Shown here piece by piece: positions 1 through 10,104 of a stretch of DNA of 64,000 nt. The position numbers were made by a program, and so were the translations under genes. Source of the stretch: Taklimakanibacter sp050251035 (lineage in GTDB: Bacteria; Pseudomonadota; Alphaproteobacteria; Rhizobiales; Aestuariivirgaceae); assembly GCA_050251035.1 (NCBI GenBank), contig JBFWNN010000008.1:1-64000 (forward strand). Reading direction: 5' to 3'. The notes beneath the pieces are model-generated. The model was not told the origin of the DNA. It saw nothing but the letters and a program-made list of their open reading frames with translations, and made no database searches. Each line of letters begins with the position of its first letter. Position 1 is the first letter of the stretch.

Positions 1-593
1 TATCTTCTCATCGCGCTCCTTATGCTCAGCATGCAGCCCGAAATCTTCGTGCCCTATCTGCTGCAGCATCTGCACGGGCAGCCGCCGCTGTGGGCCGGCT
101 ATCTCGCCGCGCTGATGGCCATCGGCTGGACCGCCGCGACCCTCATCAGCGCACGCTGGCAGGAGACCAATGGCGCGCGGCTGATGGTGGCGGGCCCGGC
201 GCTCACGTTCGCGGGCCTCGTCCTCTTGGCGATCTTCCTGCCGATGCACAGCGGCGGAAGCTGGCCGCTGCTGGCGCCGGCCTGTTTCGGCCTCGTCCTC
301 ATCGGCTTCGGCATCGGCCTCGCCTGGCCGAGCCTGGTGACGCGCGTCTATCAGGCGGCGCCGGCGACGGAGCACAGGATCTGGCGGCGGGCGGCATGAC
401 GACGGTGCAGCTCTTCGCCATCGCCTTCGGCACGGCCTCGGCCGGCATGTTGGCGAATGTTGCCGGGATCGCCACGCCGGGCGGCCCCGCCGGCGCCGGC
501 AATGCCGCGCTCTGGCTTGCGACCGTCTTCGCCGCGGCACCCGCCATCGCCATTGCGATAGCGCTCAAGGCGGTCCGCCTGACCCGATCCTGA
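1..593 (+). pseudogene. MFS transporter, C-terminal part, frameshifted and cut by window edge
   Basis: The C-terminal half of a major facilitator superfamily carrier. The reading frame is already open at base 1, so the 5' end lies outside the window. Hydrophobic segments alternate with short loops in both parts. Frame 1 reads into the segment VYQAAPATEH and soon stops at 399. From about base 372 the protein continues in another frame as QDLAAGGMTTVQLFAIAFGTASAG through two more membrane segments to the stop at 593. A single missing base (or two extra bases) near 372-376 explains this. It could be a true inactivating mutation or an assembly error. Substrate unknown. Confidence 0.7.
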
Positions 594-624
594 CCTGACG
601 CCGCCGCATTGCGCCGCCCCTAAT

Positions 625-645
625 CCTATGATACTGTCATACAGG
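625..645. promoter_or_regulatory. GntR-type operator, site A
   Basis: Core 628-640 reads ATGATA-C-TGTCAT, an almost perfect 6-1-6 inverted repeat followed by ACAGG. It lies 18 bases before the transketolase start. The same core plus flank recurs at 8025-8037 (minus strand), more weakly at 8993-9005 and at 3539-3551, always just upstream of a gene in this regulon. Assignment to the nearby GntR regulator (2738-3499) is inferred from position and repetition. Confidence 0.6.
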
Positions 646-658
646 TTTAGGAGGTCGC

Positions 659-1519
659 ATGCCGAACGCAAACATCAAGCTGCTGCAGCAGAAGTGCACC
701 GATGTGCGCCTTTCCGTGCTGGATCAGGTGGCGGTCGCGGGGTCGGGGCACTATGGCCCGGCCTTCTCGGCCACGGAAATCTTCGTGGCGCTCTATTACG
801 GCTTCCTGCGCGTCGACGGCTCGCGCCCTGACTGGCCGGAACGCGACCGCTTCGTGCTCAGCAAGGGCCATGCCTGCTCGGCGGTCTATCCGATCCTCAC
901 CGATCTCGGCTTCTTCGATGCCGCCCATCTTCAGACCTTCACCCGGCTCAATTCAATCCTCGGCGACCATCCCGACTGCCGCAAGGTGCCGGGCTTCGAC
1001 TTCTCCTCGGGCTCGCTCGGGCACGGGCTTTCGGTCGCCTGCGGCATGGCGGAAGGTTTGCGGGTCCAGGGCCGCGGCAGTCGGGTCGCCGCGGTGATCG
1101 GCGATGGCGAGCAGAATGAGGGGCAAATCTGGGAAGCGGCCGCCTATGCCGGCTTCCGCAAGCTCTCCAACCTCCTGTGCATCTGCGACCGCAATGGGGT
1201 CTGCGTCGACGGCCGCACCGAGGACATCATGAGCGTCGAGCCGATGGCCGAGCGCTGGCGCGCCTTCGGCTGGCATGTCGAGGACATTGACGGGCACGAT
1301 CTCGGCGCCCTGCTGGACGGTTTCGAGCGCTTCGAGCAGCGGCGCCTCTCGGGCGGCAAGCCGACCTTCATCATCGCCAGGACGGTCTCCGGCAAGGGCG
1401 TCGATTTCATCGAGCATGAAGCGGTTTGGCACCTGGGTTATCTGCATGGCGCGGACGCCGCCGAGGCCCGGCGCCAGATCAACGACATGTATGCCGAGAA
1501 ACAGAAGGAAGACGCATGA
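659..1519 (+). CDS. Transketolase, N-terminal (ThDP-binding) subunit
   Basis: N-terminal half of a split transketolase (286 aa), which transfers two-carbon ketol units between sugar phosphates with thiamine diphosphate. Visible motifs are SKGH at 68-71, GSLGHGLS at 118-125 and the ThDP/Mg site GDG at 148-150 followed by EQNEGQ and the Asn of DRNG near 179. The start is supported by TTTAGGAGG about 5 bases before ATG. It overlaps the C-terminal subunit gene by four bases (ATGA), so the two are surely co-translated. A GntR-type operator sits just upstream. In this setting it more likely serves degradation of a particular sugar or polyol than the housekeeping pentose phosphate pathway; the substrate is not readable from sequence. 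Confidence 0.9.
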   Translation: MPNANIKLLQQKCTDVRLSVLDQVAVAGSGHYGPAFSATEIFVALYYGFLRVDGSRPDWPERDRFVLSKGHACSAVYPILTDLGFFDAAHLQTFTRLNSILGDHPDCRKVPGFDFSSGSLGHGLSVACGMAEGLRVQGRGSRVAAVIGDGEQNEGQIWEAAAYAGFRKLSNLLCICDRNGVCVDGRTEDIMSVEPMAERWRAFGWHVEDIDGHDLGALLDGFERFEQRRLSGGKPTFIIARTVSGKGVDFIEHEAVWHLGYLHGADAAEARRQINDMYAEKQKEDA

Positions 1520-2583
1520 CGACCGCCGCCCTGAGAGACTCCCGCAGCCAGGACGGCTCGGCGACCCGCAAGATGCAGACGGGTCTGATCCGCTTCGGCG
1601 CGGCGCTCGCCGACGCGGCCGATGCCGACCGGCGCATCGTCGCCGGCTCGGCCGACCTCAAATCCTCGACCTTGATCGCGGCCTTCGCCGACCGGCATCC
1701 GGAGCGCTTCTTCCAGTTCGGCATCTCGGAGCGCAACATGGTCTCGGCCGCCGCCGGCATGGCGACCACCGGGCTCATTCCCTATGTCTCGACCTTCGCC
1801 GCCTTCGCCGGACTCCTGTGCTTCGAGAACATCCGCACCGACCTGGCCTATCCGAGCGTCCCGGTGCGCGTCATCGCCACCCATGCCGGCATCGCCATGG
1901 GCTTCTTCGCCACCTCGCATCATGCGACCGAGGACATCGCCGCCTTGCGCGCGGTCGCCAATCTGATGATCCTGTCGCCCCCCGACGGCAAGGCCGCCGC
2001 GGCCCTCCTCAAGGCGACGATCGATCATCCGCAGCCCATCTATTTCAGGCTCGGCCGCGGCCGCGACGAGGATGTCTATGACACCGTGCCGGAGGGCTAT
2101 GGGCCGGGCGCGCCCGTCGCCGTCAGGTCGGGCGCGGATCTCCTGATCGTGGCGACCGGGCTCATGGTGAGCCGTTCCATCGCTGCCGCCGACGGCCTCG
2201 CCAAGGCCGGCATCACCTGCACCGTGCTCGACACGCATACGCTGAAGCCGTTCCCGGAAGCAGAGATCATCGCCCAGGCGGCCCGGCATCGCGCGGTGCT
2301 GATCGTCGAGGAGCACAATACCGAAGGCGGCCTCGGCACCATGGTGCAGGAGGCCCTCGGCCGGCACCGCCTCGCCGTGCCCTCCTTCAAGCACGGGCTC
2401 CAGGACGAGTTCGCGCTCATCGGGCCGCCACATCAGTGCTATCGCTATTATGGGCTCGACGGCGACGGCATCGCCGCCGTCGCGCGCCGCCTGCTCGACA
2501 AGGGCAAAGGCCATGACGCGATCCGCGACCTGTGGACGGAAGACGACCGCCGTCGTGTCCTCGCGGAGGTCGGCCGGGCGTAG
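1516..2583 (+). CDS. Transketolase, C-terminal subunit
   Basis: C-terminal half of the split transketolase (355 aa), with the pyrimidine-binding and C-terminal domains. GISERN at 69-74 contains the conserved glutamate that activates thiamine diphosphate. The region HAGIAMGFFATSHHATEDIA (about 123-142) is typical of split transketolase and DXS-like subunits. The start at the ATGA overlap with the upstream gene gives the expected length. It must pair with the upstream subunit to be active. It ends before a strong palindrome and converges on the GntR regulator gene. Confidence 0.9.
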   Translation: MTTAALRDSRSQDGSATRKMQTGLIRFGAALADAADADRRIVAGSADLKSSTLIAAFADRHPERFFQFGISERNMVSAAAGMATTGLIPYVSTFAAFAGLLCFENIRTDLAYPSVPVRVIATHAGIAMGFFATSHHATEDIAALRAVANLMILSPPDGKAAAALLKATIDHPQPIYFRLGRGRDEDVYDTVPEGYGPGAPVAVRSGADLLIVATGLMVSRSIAAADGLAKAGITCTVLDTHTLKPFPEAEIIAQAARHRAVLIVEEHNTEGGLGTMVQEALGRHRLAVPSFKHGLQDEFALIGPPHQCYRYYGLDGDGIAAVARRLLDKGKGHDAIRDLWTEDDRRRVLAEVGRA

Positions 2584-2630
2584 AAGGGCAGCGGGATCGC
2601 CCGTCGTGAACCGAAACGGCTCGTCGCTAA

Positions 2631-2673
2631 ATCACGGTGAGTTTGGATTGAATCAATCCAAACTCACCGTGAT
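2631..2673. terminator. Perfect 20-bp inverted repeat between convergent genes
   Basis: The left arm 2631-2650 and right arm 2654-2673 are exact reverse complements, separated by three bases (AAT). It lies between two convergent genes (transketolase ending at 2583, gntR ending at 2738), so a bidirectional transcription barrier is likely. There is no poly-T run, so a repeat element or a cruciform-forming site is also possible. Confidence 0.6.
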
Positions 2674-2690
2674 CGATTCTCGTATGTCGA

Positions 2691-2737
2691 CGCGGGATTG
2701 CTGCGAAAAACCGGTATCCACTTTTTCGCATCCCGCG
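2691..2737. repeat. Rhizobiales-type interspersed palindrome
   Basis: The arms CGCGGGAT-TGC-TGCGAAAAA and TTTTTCGCATCCCGCG flank the centre CCGGTATCCAC, giving a long hairpin with a four-base bulge. I recall very similar GCGGGATGCGAAAA/CCGGT palindromes scattered in many Rhizobiales genomes (memory, not searched). It abuts the stop codon of the GntR gene and may also act as its terminator. Confidence 0.55.
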
Positions 2738-3499
2738 CTACTGCGCCTGCTCGGCGGCTTTGAGATGTTCGGGCGTCAGCTTCTGCAGCGCCTCGCCCGA
2801 TTCGACGATATGGACGGCCATCGCGGCGCGCGCACCCTCCACATCGCCCGCGGCGATGCGCGCGAAGATGAGCGCGTGCGCGGCCCGGGCATTGGGCGCC
2901 CCCTTCTTGAGCTTGAGCGTGGCGCGGCGCAGCTGCTGCAAGGGGCCGACGAGCGAATCGAGCAGCACGACATAGAACTCGTTGTGCGTCGCCTGGGCGA
3001 TCGCGCGGTGGAAGGCTTCATCCGCCTGCACGCGCTCCTCGTCGGTGGCAGCCTTGTCCAGCGCCTTCATCACTTCGCGCAGTTGGTCGATCTCGGCCGG
3101 GGCGGCGCGCTGGGCGGCGAGGCCCGCGATCTGCACCTCGATGGTCGAGCGCACTTCGTGCAGCTGCCAGAGCGCCTGCTGGGTCGCCTTCTGGTCGCCG
3201 ACGGCGCGGCCGCGCAGCACGAGGTCGAGCAGGTCGCCCACCGCCTCGCTCGCCACCTCGGAGACAGTGAGGCGGGCGCCGGAATGGCTGTGCAGAAGCC
3301 CCTTGCCGACCAGCGAGCGCACGGCCTCGCGGATGACGGTGCGCGAGACCTTGAAATACTCGCCGAGCTCGCGCTCGGAGGGCAGCTTGTCGCCGGGACG
3401 CAGGCCGTTCTCGAAAATGTAAGAGGTGAGCGCGTCCGCCACCCGTTCCGACAAGGTCGGCTCGCGCTTGATCTCCTTCAGCGGAAAGCTCTCGGTCAC
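2738..3499 (-). CDS. GntR-family regulator, FadR/FCD subfamily
   Basis: A 253-aa one-component regulator. The N-terminal winged helix-turn-helix (about 13-80) contains RPGDKLPSERELGEYFKVSRTVIREAVRSL, the GntR signature. The C-terminal FCD effector domain has likely metal/ligand residues D160, H164, H208 and H230. It is divergent from the SDR gene at 3575, and an operator-like site lies between them. Matching sites precede the split transketolase and both sugar importers, so this protein is the obvious local repressor of region 1. The effector is probably a sugar acid or intermediate of the pathway (inference). Confidence 0.9.
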   Translation of the reverse strand: MTESFPLKEIKREPTLSERVADALTSYIFENGLRPGDKLPSERELGEYFKVSRTVIREAVRSLVGKGLLHSHSGARLTVSEVASEAVGDLLDLVLRGRAVGDQKATQQALWQLHEVRSTIEVQIAGLAAQRAAPAEIDQLREVMKALDKAATDEERVQADEAFHRAIAQATHNEFYVVLLDSLVGPLQQLRRATLKLKKGAPNARAAHALIFARIAAGDVEGARAAMAVHIVESGEALQKLTPEHLKAAEQAQ

Positions 3500-3538
3500 G
3501 CTCGTCCCATCATTTATTCGTTCACCGATGTGAATCTG

Positions 3539-3551
3539 GTCATAAGATCAT
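3539..3551. promoter_or_regulatory. GntR-type operator, site D
   Basis: GTCATAAGATCAT followed by ACACC matches 12 of 18 positions of the stronger sites (ATGATACTRTCATACAGG). It lies in the divergent region between the GntR gene and the SDR gene, where an autoregulatory site is expected. It is the weakest but best-placed of the four copies. Confidence 0.45.
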
Positions 3552-3574
3552 ACACCCTGGCGGAGGTTTGAACC

Positions 3575-4333
3575 ATGGACTTCAGCGGCAAGAGCGTGAT
3601 CATCACCGGCGGCGCCAAAGGCATAGGGGAAGCTTTCGCGGCGGGTTTCTCCGCCCTCGGCGCCCATGTCGTGATCGCCGATATCGACGCGGACGCGGCG
3701 GCGACGGCGGCCGGGAAGATCCGGGCGAAAGGCGGGCAGGCGCTGGGTGTCAAGGTCGACGTGGCGAATCTCGCCAGCTGCCGCGATATGGCCGAGGCCG
3801 CGGTCGCCGAGTTCGGCGCGGTCGACATCCTCATCAACAATGCCGGCGTGCGCTATATCAGCCCGTTCCTCGAGCACAGCGAGGAGATGTGGCGCAAGAC
3901 CATCGACATCAACCTCTCGGGCGTCTTCTTCGCGTCGCAAGCGGCGATCCCGCATATGTTGAAGAAGGGGCGCGGCAAGATCGTCAATGTGGCGTCGGTC
4001 ACCGGCATCCTGGCGCTGACCAAGCGCGTCGCCTATGGCGCGGCGAAAGCGGGCGTCATCGGGCTCACCCGCGCCATGGCCTATGAGCTGTCGAGCCAGG
4101 GCATCTGGGTCAATGCGATCGCGCCCGGTCCGACCGAGACGCCGATGAACGCACCCTATTTCCAGGACGAGGCAATGATCGCCACGTTCCGCAAGGAAAT
4201 CCCGCTCGGCAATTGGGGCCAGCCGGAAGACCATGTGCGCGCGGCGATGTTCCTGGCCTCGGACGAGTCGGACTACATCTGCGGCGCCGTGCTCGCGGTC
4301 GATGGCGGCTGGATCACCGGCAAGGGCTACTGA
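3575..4333 (+). CDS. Short-chain dehydrogenase/reductase (SDR)
   Basis: A 252-aa classical SDR, an NAD(P)-dependent oxidoreductase expected to oxidise a sugar or polyol hydroxyl. It shows the cofactor motif TGGAKGIG (11-18), NNAG (88-91), catalytic Ser141, and Tyr154-X3-Lys158. An acidic DID after the second strand (near 36-38) suggests preference for NAD over NADP. The start is preceded by CGGAGG. It is divergent from the GntR regulator and has its own operator-like site. It is likely an oxidation step feeding the split transketolase route; the substrate is unknown. Confidence 0.88.
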   Translation: MDFSGKSVIITGGAKGIGEAFAAGFSALGAHVVIADIDADAAATAAGKIRAKGGQALGVKVDVANLASCRDMAEAAVAEFGAVDILINNAGVRYISPFLEHSEEMWRKTIDINLSGVFFASQAAIPHMLKKGRGKIVNVASVTGILALTKRVAYGAAKAGVIGLTRAMAYELSSQGIWVNAIAPGPTETPMNAPYFQDEAMIATFRKEIPLGNWGQPEDHVRAAMFLASDESDYICGAVLAVDGGWITGKGY

Positions 4334-4362
4334 ACAGCGGTCGGGCGAGAAGCCGGGCCAGG

Positions 4363-5378
4363 TCAAGCCGAGCGCTCCACCTTCGCCTCGGCGGACTTGG
4401 GCGGCTGGCGCCGGCCCGCTCTCGCCACCGCGGCCTCGCGGCGGCGCGTGGCGTAATGGGCAAGGCCGACGGCCAACAGCAGCATGGCGCCGTTGAACAG
4501 GGCCTCGACATAGAACCTGGCGCCGAGCTGCTGCAGGCCGGCGACGGTCGCTGCGAGCAAGAGCACGGCGATCACGGTGCCCGGCGCATTGACGCGGCCC
4601 GGCCTTATGGTGGTGGCGCCCAGCATGGCGGCCGTGAAGGCGGGCAGCATGAAGTCGACGCCGACCGAGCTCTGCGCCACATGCAGCCTCGAGGCGAGCA
4701 CCACGCCGGCGAAGCCGACAAGCGCGCCCGAACCGACATAGGCGAGCACCACATGCCGCGTGGTGGAAATGCCGACGAGCTCCGCCGTCTTGGGATTGGA
4801 GCCGATCACATAGAGATTGCGGCCGATCGGCAGATATTCGAACACCACCCAGAGCAGCGCCATCAGGGCCAGCACATATAAAGCCGGCAGCGGTATGCCG
4901 TGCCACATCTTGGCGATGACATAGAAGGCGGGGTCGACACTGCCGACGATCTGCTTGCCGTCCGTGTACCATTGCGCGAGGCCGAGCGCCACCGTGCCCG
5001 AGCCCAGCGTGGCGATGAAGGAGTGGATCTTCGCGCGCGTCACCAGCAGGCCGTTGATGGCGCCATGCGCGGCGCCGAGTGCTACGGCGGCGAGCACCGC
5101 CAGCCACCAGGGGAAACCGTGATCCACCTGCAGCCCGAACGCCACCACATGGGTGAACGCCACGCCGAAGCCGACCGAGAGATCCCAGTTGTTGGTGGCC
5201 ATCGGAATGGTGGCGGCGAGCGCTAGCAGGGCGACGATCGACTTGTCGCTGATGACCGCCCGCAAGTTGAGCATGGTCGGATAGGTTTCCGGCAGCGCCG
5301 CAGAGAAGCCCACGATCACGAGGATCAGCAGGATCGGCAGGCCGAAGACGGAGACGAGCTGCAAGGGCGAGCTGCCAT

Positions 5379-5382
<4 letters not shown>
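4363..5382 (-). CDS. Ribose-type sugar ABC transporter permease
   Basis: A 339-aa inner-membrane permease of the RbsC/BPD_transp_2 family, with about eight to ten hydrophobic segments. Family hallmarks include MATNNWDLSVG, GAINGLLVTRAKIHSFIATLG and the late MLGATTIRPGRVNAPGTV region. The start ATG overlaps the stop of the ATPase gene (ATGA), which fixes it at 5382. It is the last gene of the operon binding protein, ATPase, permease. The basic tail beyond about 318 looks cytoplasmic. In the usual motif ...GGIDLSVG, this protein has NWDLSVG. Confidence 0.88.
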
Positions 5383-6887
<1,505 letters not shown>

Positions 6888-6904
6888 CACCACGTCCCTC
6901 GGGG

Positions 6905-7999
6905 TTACTTGCTCCCCTTCCATATAGCGAGATAACGCTCCTTATAGCCATTGCCCGGCACGAACCAGCCGTCCTTGCCGCCTTCGATCTCGAGGTTGAG
7001 CTTGCTGACGACGAAGACCGGCGTCACGTAGCCGCTGGGCTTCTCGCCGTTGAGGGCCCGGTTGACCTCGTCGATCGCCTGATAGCCCTGGAGCTCGATC
7101 GGCTCGGGCACCGTCGCCACCTGGAAGCGCCCTTCCTTGATGCGCGCATAGGCCGACCGGGTTCCATCCGAGCCCACGAGTTTCACCGCGGCCGGATCGA
7201 GGCCTGCCGCCTCGAGCGCCGGCACGGCGAAATCATAATAATAGTCGGCGATCGTCATGACATATTGGAAGTCGGCGCCGTGCTTCTGCACATAGGCGTT
7301 GAAGAGTTGCGGCGTGCGTGTGGTCACTTCGGCGAGCGGCGAGCTCTCATAGCCGAGGAGCGTGCAGCTTGCGCATTCCGCGAACCGCGATTTCATGGCT
7401 TCCGCCTTGGCGCGCGCGACGTCGAACACATTATCATAGAGGATCATCGCCTTGCCGGCGCCGTTGCTGTCGGCGATGATGAAATCGGCGAGCGCCGCGC
7501 CGATCTCCTTGGGCTCGCTGCCGATATTGGTGAAGAGCTTCAGCTCCGGCACCGGGCCGGGGAAGCCCGCGGCATGGATGCCGACAATGGGAATGCCGCG
7601 CTCGGCCGCCTGGCCCAGGCAATCCTGCATGCCCGCCGCATCGCCTTCCAGCGTCAGCGCGTCGGGCTTGAGGGCGAGCGCCTGGGTGCAGGCCGTCAGC
7701 CGGCCGGCGGTGGTGCCTTTGCCGTCGAGGATGGTCACCTCCCAGCCGATCTCCTTGCCGGCCTCCGCCTGGGCCGCACCCCAGGCATGCGAGATGGCAT
7801 TCTGCTCGTCGCTCGAAATATAGACGACCTTCTTGCCGGCTTGCGCCTTGGGGCCGCTTTCGGGGCCGGTCCATTTGGACTGGACGCCCATGCGCGCCTC
7901 ACTGCGCGCCTTGGCGTCCGAAACGGCGTCGGCCTGCGCCGTGATCGGCACCATCGCGATCAGAAGCGCGGCGAATCCCATTCTCCACTGAAGAGCCAT
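6905..7999 (-). CDS. Periplasmic sugar-binding protein (Peripla_BP_4 type)
   Basis: A 364-aa solute-binding protein with a Sec signal peptide (MALQWRMGFAALLIAMVPITAQA, probably cut after residue 23). The mature part has the two-lobed fold of ribose/galactose-binding proteins, with KVVYISSDEQNAISHAWGAAQ as first strand and ligand-loop region. It is the first gene of the minus-strand importer operon. GGGAGGAAAC precedes the ATG, and an operator-like palindrome sits 26-38 bases upstream. Ligand unknown; regulon context suggests a pentose, tetrose, polyol or sugar acid. Confidence 0.88.
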   Translation of the reverse strand: MALQWRMGFAALLIAMVPITAQADAVSDAKARSEARMGVQSKWTGPESGPKAQAGKKVVYISSDEQNAISHAWGAAQAEAGKEIGWEVTILDGKGTTAGRLTACTQALALKPDALTLEGDAAGMQDCLGQAAERGIPIVGIHAAGFPGPVPELKLFTNIGSEPKEIGAALADFIIADSNGAGKAMILYDNVFDVARAKAEAMKSRFAECASCTLLGYESSPLAEVTTRTPQLFNAYVQKHGADFQYVMTIADYYYDFAVPALEAAGLDPAAVKLVGSDGTRSAYARIKEGRFQVATVPEPIELQGYQAIDEVNRALNGEKPSGYVTPVFVVSKLNLEIEGGKDGWFVPGNGYKERYLAIWKGSK

Positions 8000-8024
8000 T
8001 GTTTCCTCCCTGACTCAAACCTGT

Positions 8025-8037
8025 ATGATAGTATCAT
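8025..8037. promoter_or_regulatory. GntR-type operator, site B
   Basis: ATGATA-G-TATCAT, a perfect 6-1-6 inverted repeat. On the minus strand it is followed by ACAGGTTT, exactly as site A is on the plus strand. It lies before the binding-protein gene starting at 7999 and overlaps the stop codon of the upstream amidohydrolase gene. Confidence 0.65.
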
Positions 8038-8897
8038 TGCTTTGAGGGAAAATCCAGCCGGTAGGTCCGGGTCGCCGTCTCGCGGTAGAACGCGCGCAAT
8101 TCGTCATGCGAGCAGCCGGCGAAGACGCGGTCGAGGATCTCGACCCAGCGGCCATAAGAATGAGTGACCTCCGAGACCGGCCAGTCGCTGCCGAACATCA
8201 GCCGGGCGAAGCCGAAACACTCGGCGGCGCGTTCCACATAAGGACGGATGGTTTCGACGGTCCAATCGGCATGATCGGCTTCGGTGATAACGCCCGACAT
8301 CTTGCATATCACATTGGGCAGGCGGGCGATCTCCGCGATGCCGCGCCACCAGGGCTCGCGCAAGCCCTGCCTTATGCCGGGCTTGCCGATGTGGTCGAGC
8401 ACGAAGATCGCTTCCGGCACGCGCCGGGCGAGCTCGGTGGCGAAGGGAAGAGCCCAGTGCTTGAGGCACAGATCGAAGGGCAGGCCGGCCGCCGCCGCCG
8501 CCCGCACGCCGGCGAGAAAGAAAGGCTCGAGGCAGAAGGTCGGATCGAGCGCGCCTTCGATCAGATGGCGGGCCCCACGCAGCAGCGGCAGCCGGCGCAG
8601 CGGGTCAAGGTCCGCGATGCTGCCCGGCACGACCGGGATATTGGCGACGATGCCGAGGATCGGCGCGCCGGCATCCGCCAGCGCCTGCGCGAATTGCGCT
8701 TCCGCCATGTGCTGGCCGTGATCGGGCCAAGCCTCCACGAAGACGACGCCTTCGACGGCCACGCCCGCGGTCGCTTCAGCAAAATCCGGCGGCAGGAGCG
8801 GACGGTCGATGCTCGGGCGGCTGGCGAGCCAGGCATAGCGGAAGCGCCGCGGATCGATGAAATGGACGTGGCTGTCGATGATCGGAAAGCCCGGCAT
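8034..8897 (-). CDS. Amidohydrolase-2 family hydrolase (sugar lactonase type)
   Basis: A 287-aa TIM-barrel metal hydrolase of the L-fucono-1,5-lactonase/2-pyrone-dicarboxylate lactonase group. The metal motif HVH is at 10-12 (IIDSHVHFID). VLDHIGKPGIR and MFGSDWPVSE near the C-terminus carry the further conserved His and Asp. Starting at this Met puts the HxH where the family has it; the open frame extends 30 codons further without family likeness. Placed among sugar importers and an SDR, it probably opens the lactone that a dehydrogenase makes from an aldose (inference). It is transcribed toward the binding-protein gene and divergent from the second importer. Confidence 0.8.
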   Translation of the reverse strand: MPGFPIIDSHVHFIDPRRFRYAWLASRPSIDRPLLPPDFAEATAGVAVEGVVFVEAWPDHGQHMAEAQFAQALADAGAPILGIVANIPVVPGSIADLDPLRRLPLLRGARHLIEGALDPTFCLEPFFLAGVRAAAAAGLPFDLCLKHWALPFATELARRVPEAIFVLDHIGKPGIRQGLREPWWRGIAEIARLPNVICKMSGVITEADHADWTVETIRPYVERAAECFGFARLMFGSDWPVSEVTHSYGRWVEILDRVFAGCSHDELRAFYRETATRTYRLDFPSKQ

Positions 8898-8980
8898 GAC
8901 GCAACCGTCCTGTTCAACAACACAGCTCCACGGCGCTCCGCGCCGTCCCGCAAATCCTTCCCCCCGGATCCGCGCTCGCA

Positions 8981-9008
8981 TTGACAACCTATACTACAGT
9001 ATTATACC
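8981..9008 (+). promoter_or_regulatory. Promoter with embedded GntR-type operator, site C
   Basis: TTGACA at 8981-8986 and TATACC at 9003-9008, with a 16-base spacer, make a good sigma-70 promoter for the permease gene at 9058. The spacer and -10 region hold CCTATACTACAGTATTAT, which matches site B (top strand CCTGTATGATAGTATCAT) at 13 of 18 positions. A bound repressor would block polymerase directly. Confidence 0.6.
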
Positions 9009-9057
9009 ATGTGCAAGGACTGCGGGACGGCGTCAGGCGGGAGGAGATTTCAGCACC

Positions 9058-10050
9058 ATGTCGGCAGGCACCGATGCCAGCATGACGGCCAGACCGCCCT
9101 CGCGGCTGCGGGGCGCCGTCCGGCAGCTGGCGGGCGCCGGCGCGCCGATGCTGGGTCTCCTCCTGCTCTGCCTGCTGCTGTCGCTCGCGACCGACAGCTT
9201 CTTCAGTTTCCGCAACATGCTGAACGTCATGGATCAGATCACCGTGCTCGGCATCCTCGCCGTCGGCATGACGCTGGTCATCCTGATCGGCGGCATTGAT
9301 CTGTCGGTGGGCTCGGTGCTCGCCTGGTCGGTGATGGTCATGGCCTATACGAGTGTCTATTGGGGCCTGCCTTTCGGCCTCGCCATCGTGATCGCGGTGG
9401 CGAGTTCGGCGCTGTTCGGCGTCTTTTCGGGGCTGCTCATCACCATGGCCGGCCTCCCGCCCTTCATCGCCACGCTCGCCACCATGTCGGTCGCGCGCGG
9501 CCTTGCGAGCCTCATCACCGACGGCCAGCAGATCGTCGGCTTCCCGGAATGGTTCACCGACCTCGCGGTCGTGCGCCATTTCGGCGCCGTTTCCGTCACC
9601 GTTGCTCTCATGATCTTGCTGATGGCGGCGGTGAGCCTGTTCCTCAATTTTCGCGCCGCCGGGCGCAACCTCTATGCCATCGGCGGCAATCCGGAAGTGG
9701 CGCGGCTCGCCGGCATCAAGGTGAAGGAGGTGACGATCGCGGTCTATGCCGCCTGCGCCGGCCTTGCCGGATTGGCGGGCGTCGTGCTCGCGGCGCGGCT
9801 CGATTCCGCCCAGCCCAGCGCCGGACTGGGCTATGAGCTCAACACCATCGCCGCCGTCATCATCGGCGGCGCCAGCCTCAATGGCGGTGCCGGAACCATG
9901 GGCGGAACCGCCATCGGCGTGCTCATCATCGGCTTTCTCAACAACGGCCTCAATCTCTTGCGCGTCTCGCCCTTCGTCCAGCAGGTCGTGATCGGCCTGG
10001 TGATCGCGCTCGCGGTCGCCATCGACGTGTGGCGCAGGCGCGGCCGCTAG
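9058..10050 (+). CDS. Ribose-type sugar ABC transporter permease
   Basis: A 330-aa RbsC-like inner-membrane permease. Family motifs are MTLVILIGGIDLSVGSVLAW (near 77-96), GLLITMAGLPPFIATLATMS and the GGASLNGGAGTMGGT loop near the C-terminus. GGGAGGAG precedes the ATG; a second ATG eight codons later is an alternative. It opens the second importer operon of region 1, in the unusual order permease, binding protein, ATPase. Its promoter holds an operator-like site shared with the first importer. Confidence 0.88.
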   Translation: MSAGTDASMTARPPSRLRGAVRQLAGAGAPMLGLLLLCLLLSLATDSFFSFRNMLNVMDQITVLGILAVGMTLVILIGGIDLSVGSVLAWSVMVMAYTSVYWGLPFGLAIVIAVASSALFGVFSGLLITMAGLPPFIATLATMSVARGLASLITDGQQIVGFPEWFTDLAVVRHFGAVSVTVALMILLMAAVSLFLNFRAAGRNLYAIGGNPEVARLAGIKVKEVTIAVYAACAGLAGLAGVVLAARLDSAQPSAGLGYELNTIAAVIIGGASLNGGAGTMGGTAIGVLIIGFLNNGLNLLRVSPFVQQVVIGLVIALAVAIDVWRRRGR

Positions 10051-10104
10051 GAACAAACAGACGCTCCCGCAATCCGCGGGGCGCCAGCACAGGGAGGAAG
10101 GGAA

